Positions 1 to 6,514 of a DNA stretch of 36,615 nucleotides are shown here, in pieces; the first letter of the stretch is position 1, and every line of letters begins with the position of its first letter. Position numbers and translations under genes: made by a program. The notes under the pieces are model-generated. The model was given only the letters and a program-made list of their open reading frames with translations, was not told the origin of the DNA and did not search any database. Origin of the DNA: Vibrio jasicida CAIM 1864 = LMG 25398 (GTDB taxonomy: Bacteria > Pseudomonadota > Gammaproteobacteria > Enterobacterales > Vibrionaceae); NCBI RefSeq assembly GCF_000400365.1, contig NZ_BAOG01000106.1, positions 1 through 36,615 on the forward strand, in the 5' to 3' direction.

Positions 1-13
1 CTTTATAAGATAA

Positions 14-42
14 GAGACCTGCCACTATTGGCGGGTCTTTTT
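14..42 (+). terminator. Rho-independent terminator of the upstream gene
   Basis: Stem GACCTGCC (16-23) pairs with GGCGGGTC (30-37), with one G-U pair, and is followed by TCTTTTT. It ends a plus-strand transcript whose gene lies outside the window. By synteny this is probably argG, which would separate it from argHA. Confidence 0.85.
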
Positions 43-47
43 CGTTT

Positions 48-118
48 TTGCTGACCTCGTAGGCATAAAGATAAAATAATCATGAATAAATATGTAAAAA
101 TATTGAATTTCTACTTTA
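48..118 (+). promoter_or_regulatory. Candidate argHA promoter with tandem ARG-box-like sites
   Basis: TTGCTG (48-53), 18 bases, TAAAAT (72-77) could be a sigma-70 promoter. Just downstream are two TGAAT half-sites 20 bases apart, at 83 and 103. The first, TGAATAAATATGTA (83-96), matches 11 of 14 positions of the ARG-box core; the second is weaker. ArgR repression through paired boxes is known for arginine genes. Its use here is inference, because the DNA is very A+T-rich and chance matches are easy. Confidence 0.35.
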
Positions 119-238
119 TTTTTATCTGTGATTATCGTAACGTTGAGGCATAAGAAAAAGTGAGCAAATGACCACCGATTTGGTCAACACTTAATGAAGA
201 ATACGTTAGCGTAAGCAATAGTCATCAGGAGAAACGCA

Positions 239-2113
239 ATGGCATTATGGGGCGGAAGATTTACCCAAGCGGCAGACACCAGATTTAAGGACTTCAACGA
301 TTCATTGCGTTTCGATTACCGATTGGCTGAGCAAGATATTGTTGGTTCAATTGCGTGGTCAAAAGCCTTGCTTTCTGTTGACGTATTATCAGCAGAAGAA
401 CAACAAAAGCTTGAGCTGGCACTGAATGAGCTCAAGCTTGAAGTCATGGAAGACCCTCAGCAAATCCTACGTTCGGATGCGGAAGATATCCACTCTTGGG
501 TAGAGCAGCAACTGATCAACAAGGTCGGCGACCTAGGTAAAAAACTACACACGGGACGTTCACGTAACGACCAAGTGGCAACCGACCTTAAACTTTGGTG
601 TCGTCAGCAAGGCCAACAGCTGTTGATTGCTTTAGATCGTCTGCAAACACAAATGGTAGGCGTAGCTAAGCAACATCAAGGTACGGTGCTTCCGGGCTAC
701 ACGCATTTGCAACGTGCTCAGCCTGTTACGTTTGCTCACTGGTGTTTGGCTTATGTTGAAATGTTTGAACGTGACTACTCGCGTCTGAGTGACGCACTTA
801 AGCGTTTGGACACGTGTCCACTTGGTTCTGGAGCGCTTGCGGGCACCGCTTACCCAATCGATCGTGAAGAGTTAGCTCACAATCTCGGTTTCCATCGCGC
901 AACGCGTAACTCATTGGATTCAGTTTCCGATCGTGACCATGTGATGGAATTGATGTCTGTGGCGTCTATCTCGATGTTGCACCTTTCGCGTTTGGCAGAA
1001 GATATGATCTTCTACAACTCGGGTGAATCTAACTTTATTGAATTAGCCGATACGGTGACGTCAGGTTCTTCTCTGATGCCACAGAAGAAAAACCCAGATG
1101 CACTCGAGCTTATTCGTGGTAAGACGGGGCGTGTGTACGGCGCACTTGCTGGCATGATGATGACAGTGAAAGCGCTGCCACTGGCTTACAACAAAGACAT
1201 GCAGGAAGATAAAGAAGGTCTGTTCGATGCGCTCGATACATGGAACGATTGCATGGAAATGGCGGCACTTTGTTTTGATGGCATCAAAGTCAATGGTGAG
1301 CGTACGCTAGAAGCGGCGAAACAAGGTTACGCAAACTCTACCGAATTGGCAGATTATCTAGTGGCGAAAGGCATCCCATTCCGTGAAGCGCACCATATTG
1401 TCGGTGTCGCTGTGGTCGGTGCTATTGCCAAAGGCTGTGCACTAGAAGAGCTGTCGATTGATGAGCTGAAAGCCTTCTCTGAAGTGATTGAAGCGGATGT
1501 GTATGACATCTTAACCATCGACTCGTGTCTTGAGAAGCGTTGTGCACTTGGTGGTGTCGCGCCTCAGCAAGTTGCTTTCGCCGTCGATCAAGCAGACAAG
1601 CGCCTTTCTCAACGTGATACATCAGCAGTGAAAGTTCGACCTGCTCGTCTAACCGATATTGAAACCGTAGAAGGTATGGTTGCTTATTGGGCGAATATGG
1701 GGGAAAACCTACCGCGCTCACGCAATGAGTTGGTACGTGATATTGGCTCCTTCGCGGTTGCCGAGCATCACGGAGAGGTTACTGGTTGTGCATCTTTGTA
1801 TGTCTATGACTCAGGGTTAGCAGAAATTCGTTCTCTAGGCATTGAAGCTGGTTGGCAAGGCCAAGGGCAGGGTAGTGCGATTGTGAACTATCTGGTTGAG
1901 AAAGCACGCCAAATGGCTATCAAGAAAGTCTTTGTGCTGACACGTACGCCTGAATTCTTTATGAAGCAGAGCTTCTTGCCAACCTCGAAGTCGTTGCTAC
2001 CAGAAAAAGTACTGAAAGATTGCGATCAGTGTCCGCGTCAGCATGCGTGTGATGAAGTTGCACTAGAGATCAACTTGTTCGAACAATTGATCCAGAAAAG
2101 TAACGTAGCCTAG
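239..2113 (+). CDS. argH: Argininosuccinate lyase fused to a GNAT acetyltransferase (ArgHA)
   Basis: Residues 1 to about 460 are argininosuccinate lyase, which splits argininosuccinate into arginine and fumarate, the last step of arginine synthesis. The lyase signature GSSLMPQKKNPD lies at 276-287. From about 465 a GNAT domain follows, with the acetyl-CoA loop QGQGQGS at 540-546; it resembles the C-terminal part of N-acetylglutamate synthase (ArgA), the first step. Such ArgH(A) fusions are known from Vibrionaceae and relatives. At 624 residues it is about 160 longer than a plain ArgH. The ATG is preceded by AGGAGA 8 bases upstream. The gene has its own leader and terminator. A Cys-containing stretch near the end (CDQCPRQHAC) is present. 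Both functions in one chain suggest coupled pathway ends. Confidence 0.95.
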   Translation: MALWGGRFTQAADTRFKDFNDSLRFDYRLAEQDIVGSIAWSKALLSVDVLSAEEQQKLELALNELKLEVMEDPQQILRSDAEDIHSWVEQQLINKVGDLGKKLHTGRSRNDQVATDLKLWCRQQGQQLLIALDRLQTQMVGVAKQHQGTVLPGYTHLQRAQPVTFAHWCLAYVEMFERDYSRLSDALKRLDTCPLGSGALAGTAYPIDREELAHNLGFHRATRNSLDSVSDRDHVMELMSVASISMLHLSRLAEDMIFYNSGESNFIELADTVTSGSSLMPQKKNPDALELIRGKTGRVYGALAGMMMTVKALPLAYNKDMQEDKEGLFDALDTWNDCMEMAALCFDGIKVNGERTLEAAKQGYANSTELADYLVAKGIPFREAHHIVGVAVVGAIAKGCALEELSIDELKAFSEVIEADVYDILTIDSCLEKRCALGGVAPQQVAFAVDQADKRLSQRDTSAVKVRPARLTDIETVEGMVAYWANMGENLPRSRNELVRDIGSFAVAEHHGEVTGCASLYVYDSGLAEIRSLGIEAGWQGQGQGSAIVNYLVEKARQMAIKKVFVLTRTPEFFMKQSFLPTSKSLLPEKVLKDCDQCPRQHACDEVALEINLFEQLIQKSNVA

Positions 2114-2126
2114 GTTGATGATTCTA

Positions 2127-2267
2127 TTAGTATTTAAGAAAATACTAAAAAAATTGGAAAAAAACTTGGAACCTTTGAGAGGAAGCCCGGTCTATTAAAG
2201 TACCACTGCTTTTTCTTAGAAGAATCTAAGAGAGCCCCAAGACCGGTATTGGTTTTGGGGCTTTTTT
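2127..2267 (+). ncRNA. Structured 3' region of argHA, possible 3'-UTR-derived small RNA
   Basis: This holds a perfect 9-bp hairpin TTAGTATTT/AAATACTAA (2127-2148), a middle hairpin CTTAG/CTAAG, a segment CCGGTCT near 2189-2195 complementary to AGACCGG near 2239-2245, and a strong terminator whose left arm includes the same AGACC. The two long pairings exclude each other. The next gene is convergent, so the RNA cannot be a cis leader. A 3'-derived Hfq-type small RNA is one reading. A long terminator region with no further role is the alternative. I do not recognise a named Vibrio sRNA. Confidence 0.3.
2233..2267 (+). terminator. Rho-independent terminator after argHA
   Basis: The 12-bp stem AGCCCCAAGACC (2233-2244) pairs with GGTTTTGGGGCT (2251-2262), with one G-U pair and a 6-base loop, and is followed by TTTTT. 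It is strong only in the plus direction. Confidence 0.9.
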
Positions 2268-2561
2268 CTATCTGTCATCTGGGTGATGAGCATCCTTACT
2301 TTCTTTTCCACGACGGCGCTGCCACGGCAAAACCACGAAGCGCATCCATAGGTGCAAAAACAGTAAGCCGTTAAATGCAAATCCGGCAAAGATCAGCGCG
2401 ATCGATTCAATACTTTGTGGATCATCTTTAAACGCAAACCACCACACGATCCAACATAAAACAGAAAGTACCGTCAGTTGATCCATGCATCGTTGGCAAC
2501 GTCCGATCTTTTTCCAAAACCAGTGCTCTTGGCAACTTCGACAAGCCATAGTTCTATCCAC
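2268..2561 (-). CDS. DUF3624-type small membrane protein with two CxxC pairs
   Basis: A 97-residue protein that I place in the DUF3624 family from its N-terminus (function unknown, gammaproteobacterial). Visible features are two CxxC pairs (C7/C10 and C22/C25), which could hold a zinc ion, and two hydrophobic segments (about 28-46 and 53-75). The tail is basic then acidic. The longest start is a GTG; an in-frame ATG at residue 5 (base 2549) would begin MACRSC and is equally possible. The gene ends right against the argHA terminator and is convergent with argHA. No role can be assigned from context. Confidence 0.75.
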   Translation of the reverse strand: MDRTMACRSCQEHWFWKKIGRCQRCMDQLTVLSVLCWIVWWFAFKDDPQSIESIALIFAGFAFNGLLFLHLWMRFVVLPWQRRRGKESKDAHHPDDR

Positions 2562-2730
2562 ACTATCTATTTGTCCCTGATTATAACGGCTAACTCATGT
2601 TTGAGTTTCTCTTTGTCTGGTTTCTATGTCGTGTCTATCGAACCAAAAATGGAAAATTAACTTGGTTAAAAATGTGTAGCACGTAATTGGTGTATGGTGC
2701 GCTGTCAGCCTGACAATAGGAAAAATTATA

Positions 2731-2835
2731 ATGTCGACAGAACTTAAAGTAGCACTAGGCCTTGCTGGTGGTTTCTTCACAATTGGTTTTACTGCCATTG
2801 TGCTTGTTAGCCGTTACGCAATGATGACTGCATAA
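2731..2835 (+). CDS. 34-residue single-span membrane peptide
   Basis: ATG at 2731 to TAA at 2835 encodes a peptide that starts MSTELKVALGLAGGFF. It has one hydrophobic segment (about residues 8-27) and ends SRYAMMTA. TAGGA at 2717-2721 gives a ribosome binding site 9 bases upstream, and a terminator follows 42 bases after the stop, so the unit has gene-like limits on both sides. A short palindrome TGTCA-GCC-TGACA (2703-2715) precedes the start. I do not recognise the family. The amphipathic start, glycines and Arg after the span fit a small inner-membrane peptide. A non-coding small RNA is the alternative. Confidence 0.6.
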   Translation: MSTELKVALGLAGGFFTIGFTAIVLVSRYAMMTA

Positions 2836-2877
2836 ACAACCACTTTGCTCAGTTTGAACTGATAGAGTTGGAATGAG

Positions 2878-2905
2878 AAAGCCTCGTCTATGACGAGGCT
2901 TTTGT
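2878..2905. terminator. Bidirectional terminator
   Basis: AAAGCCTCGTC (2878-2888), loop TAT, GACGAGGCTTT (2892-2902) is a perfect 11-bp stem with T-rich tails on both strands. It can end the small peptide gene on the plus strand and the reductase gene on the minus strand. Confidence 0.88.
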
Positions 2906-2934
2906 TTGTCTGGGAGAGGTAAAGAGAGTGAGCG

Positions 2935-4407
2935 TTAGCAACCAGGTCCACAATCAAGACAATGTTTGATCATCTCAGGACCTAAGTGGAGCTTCGCATT
3001 CAAATCTCGTAGCGCAGTGCGAACGCCTTCTTCAATCACAGGGTGGTAAAATGGCATATCAAGCATTTCAGATACTGTCATTTTATTTTGGTGTGCCCAA
3101 GCAAGCAGGTGGGCTAGGTGTTCGGCGTTTGGTCCCATCATTTCTGCGCCCAAGAAGCGACCAGTACCTTGTTCCCCATAGACATGCAGAATGCCTTTAT
3201 TTCGAAGCATAACGCGTGAGCGACCTTGATTTTCAAACGATACTTGACCGGTAGCGAAACAGCCACATGTGCCAAAACGCGTTTCTAGTTGCTTGAAGGT
3301 TTCTCCTACCATAGCAATTTGTGGATCAGAGAACACTGCTGAGATTGACGAGCGGCGCAGGCCTGCACGAATATCAGGGAAACGACCTGCGTTGTCGCCA
3401 GCAATACGCCCCTGATCTGCCGCTTCGTGTAATAATGGAATTTGATTGCTTGCATCACCCGCGATAAAGATGCTCTCTACCGAGGTTTGCAGAGTGTAAT
3501 GATCCGCCGTTGGTACGCCGCGCTCATCCAGTGCCACATTGGTGTTTTCAATCGCTAGCTTGTCGACATTCGGGCGACGACCAGTTGCTGCCAATACGTA
3601 ATCAACAATAAAGGTTTCTAGTTCACCATCGTGGTTGATGAATTGGATTTCGACCTTATCTTCACCGTCATTTTCTGGTGAAGTAATACGTTTCATGCTT
3701 TCGATTTTTACATCGGCATCAAGGTAGAACTCTTCTTTGAAGGCTTTATCGGCATACGCCATCACTTCAGGGTCGGTCAATGGTCCTACTTGACCACCAA
3801 GACCAAATAGCTTCACATTTACACCTAAGCGATGCAACGCTTGACCCAATTCAAGACCAATCACACCCGGACCAAATACGGCAACAGATTCTGGCAAGTC
3901 ATCCCAATCGAACACATCATCGTTAATCACTAAGCGGTCGCCGAGTTCATTCCATACGGCAGGGTAAGCAGGACGCGAACCGGTTGCGATCACAATACGC
4001 TTAGCTGTGATTTGAGTGTGATCATCAACGATTAACGTGTTGTCGTTGGTAAACTTAGCATAACCCGACACTTTATCTTCAGCAGGAATCTCATCGACGC
4101 CTTCCAACACAAAGTCTACAAAGCGGTCACGTTCTCGCTTTACTCGGTCCATGACTTCACGACCATTAATGTAAATGTCGCCTTGTGGATGTACACCAAA
4201 GCCCGGTGCTTTCTCGATTTGGTGTACGCTTTCAGCGGCGGCGATCAAAAGTTTCGACGGCATGCATCCGACACGAGCACATGTTGTGCCGTAAGGGCCA
4301 CCTTCAATCATCACAACACTGTCTGTGTGTGCTTTCGCTGCGCGGTAGGCGCCAAGACCTGCTGTACCACCACCAATAATTGCTACGTCGACATTTAACT
4401 GTTTCAT
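2935..4407 (-). CDS. Dihydrolipoamide-dehydrogenase-like flavoprotein disulfide reductase with Cys-rich tail
   Basis: A 490-residue class I pyridine nucleotide-disulfide oxidoreductase. The FAD motif GGGTAG is at 12-17, the redox pair C43/C48 has the CxxxxC spacing of lipoamide dehydrogenase and mercuric reductase, an NAD(P)-binding GPGVIGLELG follows near 180, and the dimerisation-domain His-Glu pair is H455/E460. The chain ends CLDCGPGC (C483, C486, C490), an extra CxxCxxxC tail that typical E3 subunits lack. It is not beside pdh or suc genes but downstream of the Prx-Grx gene and oxyR, so a role in thiol or peroxide defence is more likely than in a 2-oxoacid complex. The CxxxxC pair separates it from SthA, which sits next to oxyR in E. 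coli. Substrate unknown. Confidence 0.85.
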   Translation of the reverse strand: MKQLNVDVAIIGGGTAGLGAYRAAKAHTDSVVMIEGGPYGTTCARVGCMPSKLLIAAAESVHQIEKAPGFGVHPQGDIYINGREVMDRVKRERDRFVDFVLEGVDEIPAEDKVSGYAKFTNDNTLIVDDHTQITAKRIVIATGSRPAYPAVWNELGDRLVINDDVFDWDDLPESVAVFGPGVIGLELGQALHRLGVNVKLFGLGGQVGPLTDPEVMAYADKAFKEEFYLDADVKIESMKRITSPENDGEDKVEIQFINHDGELETFIVDYVLAATGRRPNVDKLAIENTNVALDERGVPTADHYTLQTSVESIFIAGDASNQIPLLHEAADQGRIAGDNAGRFPDIRAGLRRSSISAVFSDPQIAMVGETFKQLETRFGTCGCFATGQVSFENQGRSRVMLRNKGILHVYGEQGTGRFLGAEMMGPNAEHLAHLLAWAHQNKMTVSEMLDMPFYHPVIEEGVRTALRDLNAKLHLGPEMIKHCLDCGPGC

Positions 4408-4477
4408 AATGGATTCTCGTTTTTCCCAAACGTAGTTGAAGTGACTAAGTCGGGATGAGTGAATTTGAGTTCATTAA

Positions 4478-4520
4478 TCTTGATAACTGGTCGAACGGTG
4501 AAGACGACCAGTTATCAAGA
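4478..4520. repeat. Perfect 16-bp inverted repeat, 11-base loop
   Basis: Arms at 4478-4493 and 4505-4520 (core TGATAACTGGTCG/CGACCAGTTATCA) are fully complementary. There is no T-run on either side, so it is not a standard terminator. It lies in the 227-base gap between two minus-strand genes and would be transcribed if they form an operon. Confidence 0.85.
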
Positions 4521-4548
4521 CTAAGCATAGGAAGTGATTGAGAGGGAT

Positions 4549-4580
4549 GGTCTCCCGGGCGAGGGATGCTCCGGGAGACC
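4549..4580. repeat. GC-rich 10-bp inverted repeat, 12-base loop
   Basis: GGTCTCCCGG (4549-4558) and CCGGGAGACC (4571-4580) form a strong stem just after the Prx-Grx gene on the minus strand. There is no T-run downstream. It may act as an mRNA 3'-stabilising or attenuating hairpin, or be half of a repeated intergenic element with the neighbouring repeat. Confidence 0.8.
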
Positions 4581-4634
4581 TAGGGCTGAGTTCTAGACAG
4601 CGAGATTGCCAACCCAAGCCCATTAGGCAAATTA

Positions 4635-5363
4635 TTAACCTAGGTACGTTTCTAGCTCTTCGCTACCGCCGATGTGTTTACCACCGATGAACACTTGAGG
4701 TACCGTTGTGCGACCAGAGATTGCACGTAGACTTACTGTTGTTGCGTCTTTACCCAGAATCACTTCTTCATATTGAAGACCGTGGTCAATCAAGTTTTGT
4801 TTCGCCTTCATACAGAAAGGGCAACCTGGTTTAGTGAATACGGTGATTGATTCTTGAGTTTTGTACTCAGGAGCGATGTAATTCATCATCGTATCTGCAT
4901 CAGATACTTTGAACGGGTCGCCTGGCTCGTTTGGTTCGATGAACATTTTTTCTACTACGCCGTTTTTCACTAGCATGCTGTAACGCCATGAACGCTTACC
5001 AAAACCAATGTCGTTTTTATCTACAAGCATACCCATACCGTCTGTAAACTCACCGTTACCATCTGGGATGAAAGTGATGTTTTCAGCTTCTTGGTCGGCT
5101 TTCCATGCGTTCATTACGAATGTATCGTTTACGGAAACACATAGAATCTCATCCACGCCATGTTCTTTAAATACAGAGAACAGTTCGTTGTAACGTGGTA
5201 GGTGGCTTGATGAGCACGTCGGAGTAAAAGCACCAGGCAAGCTAAATACGATAACCGTTTTGTCTTTGAACAAGTCTTCCGTGGTTACATTCACCCATGC
5301 GTCACCTTTACGGATAGGAAAAGTAACTTGTGGTACAGCTTGACCTTCTTTTGATGCAAACAT
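4635..5363 (-). CDS. Peroxiredoxin-glutaredoxin hybrid protein
   Basis: A 242-residue protein. Residues 1-165 form a Prx5-type peroxiredoxin with peroxidatic C50 in PGAFTPTCS and the conserved Arg near 127; residues 172-242 form a glutaredoxin with CPFC at 181-184 and the glutathione-site motif TVPQVFI. This hybrid is known from Haemophilus and related bacteria, where it reduces hydroperoxides with glutathione through its own glutaredoxin domain. The ATG is preceded by AAAGGAAA. It is divergent from oxyR across a 173-base gap that carries an OxyR operator, so induction by peroxide is likely. The reductase gene lies downstream on the same strand. Confidence 0.95.
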   Translation of the reverse strand: MFASKEGQAVPQVTFPIRKGDAWVNVTTEDLFKDKTVIVFSLPGAFTPTCSSSHLPRYNELFSVFKEHGVDEILCVSVNDTFVMNAWKADQEAENITFIPDGNGEFTDGMGMLVDKNDIGFGKRSWRYSMLVKNGVVEKMFIEPNEPGDPFKVSDADTMMNYIAPEYKTQESITVFTKPGCPFCMKAKQNLIDHGLQYEEVILGKDATTVSLRAISGRTTVPQVFIGGKHIGGSEELETYLG

Positions 5364-5472
5364 GATGATTTCCTTTTAAATCTATGAATAATTCATTATC
5401 GAGCTTAGCGTTATTTAGCGCTCAGTTTCGTTTTCTTGAGCTCATTATTGAAAAAAAACTTTGATAGCTCTA

Positions 5473-5509
5473 ATCGTTTAATGCTATGGTTTTGATAGAT
5501 TATTTCTAT
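5473..5509. promoter_or_regulatory. OxyR operator between oxyR and the Prx-Grx gene
   Basis: ATCGTTTAATGCTAT (5473-5487), a 7-base spacer, and ATAGATTATTTCTAT (5495-5509) reproduce the OxyR pattern of two ATAG-N7-CTAT elements separated by 7 bases. Only one of the 16 key tetranucleotide bases differs (ATCG for ATAG). The site is 27 bases upstream of the oxyR ATG, fitting autoregulation. On the other strand it is upstream of a possible -10 (near 5445) for the peroxidase gene, fitting activation. The motif is read directly; its function is by analogy. Confidence 0.75.
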
Positions 5510-5536
5510 CGCCAAACAAGAAGCGAATCGTACGTT

Positions 5537-6445
5537 ATGAATATTCGAGATTTTGAGTACTTGGTGGCGCTTGCGGAGCACAAGCATTTTCGAAAAGCAG
5601 CGGAAGCCTGTTTTGTCAGCCAACCGACGTTAAGTGGCCAGATTCGTAAACTAGAAGACGAGTTAGGCACTGCCCTGCTTGAAAGAAGCAGTCGTCGCGT
5701 GTTGTTTACTGACTCTGGTTTACAATTGGTTGAGCAAGCAAAACGTATTTTGAGTGAAGTAAAAACCTTCAAAGATATGGCGAGCGGTCAAAGTGGTGCC
5801 ATGACTGGCCCAATGCACATTGGCTTTATCCCAACAGTTGGTCCTTACCTCCTACCTAAAATAGTTCCTCACCTTAAAGAAGAGTTTCCAGATTTGGAGC
5901 TGTTTTTACATGAGGCGCAGACCCACCAATTGGTCCGTCAATTAGAAGATGGCAAGTTAGATTGTCTTGTTTTAGCATCGGTTGATGAGACTGCGCCCTT
6001 TAAAGAAATTGAGGTGTACAACGAGCCTTTAAGTGTTGCGGTACCTTGTGATCACGAATGGGCTGGGTTAGATCATATTGATATGCTCGACCTCAATGGC
6101 AAGACGGTGTTGTCTTTGGGTGATGGTCATTGTTTACGAGACCAAGCTCTGGGTTTCTGCTTTGCTGCAGGAGCGAAAGATGATGAGCGCTTTAAAGCGA
6201 CTAGCCTAGAAACACTGCGTAACATGGTGGCGGCGGGAGCAGGGATTACTCTGTTGCCACAGTTGTCTGTGCCGCATGAAAAGAAAAAAGATGGCGTGTG
6301 TTACGTGCCAGCAATGAACCCAACACCATCACGCAGCATTGTGTTGGTTTACCGTCCTGGCTCTCCATTGCGTACGCGTTTTGAAACCTTAGCAGCGACC
6401 ATCAAAAACATTCTTGAAGCGAAAGAAGCACCAATTGCAGCCTAG
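5537..6445 (+). CDS. oxyR: Hydrogen-peroxide-sensing LysR-type regulator OxyR
   Basis: A 302-residue protein starting MNIRDFEYLVALAEHKHFRKAA, nearly as in E. coli; an in-frame upstream ATG at 5486 inside the operator is unlikely to be used. It has an N-terminal LysR helix-turn-helix (about 16-37, QPTLSGQIRKLE) and a C-terminal sensor domain. The redox cysteines are exactly C199 (GHCLRDQ) and C208 (GFCF), which form the activating disulfide on peroxide exposure. The gene is divergent from the Prx-Grx gene and ends at a bidirectional terminator shared with mrcA. As in E. coli it lies near argH, but I see no oxyS homologue in the gap. Confidence 0.97.
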   Translation: MNIRDFEYLVALAEHKHFRKAAEACFVSQPTLSGQIRKLEDELGTALLERSSRRVLFTDSGLQLVEQAKRILSEVKTFKDMASGQSGAMTGPMHIGFIPTVGPYLLPKIVPHLKEEFPDLELFLHEAQTHQLVRQLEDGKLDCLVLASVDETAPFKEIEVYNEPLSVAVPCDHEWAGLDHIDMLDLNGKTVLSLGDGHCLRDQALGFCFAAGAKDDERFKATSLETLRNMVAAGAGITLLPQLSVPHEKKKDGVCYVPAMNPTPSRSIVLVYRPGSPLRTRFETLAATIKNILEAKEAPIAA

Positions 6446-6466
6446 CTTTGAGATGCTGATATAAAC

Positions 6467-6494
6467 AAAAGGGAGCCAATCGGCTCCCTTTTTC
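6467..6494. terminator. Bidirectional terminator between oxyR and mrcA
   Basis: AAAAGGGAGCC (6467-6477), loop AATC, GGCTCCCTTTT (6482-6492) is a perfect stem with T-run on the plus strand and an A-run before it that serves the minus strand. Confidence 0.9.
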
Positions 6495-6514
6495 TTTGTT
6501 AGTATTGCGTGGTA

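Noticed and set aside
5364..5536. oxyS small RNA gene next to oxyR as in E. coli
   Set aside because: No terminator-ended RNA unit or OxyS-like sequence in the gap; it is filled by the divergent Prx-Grx promoter.
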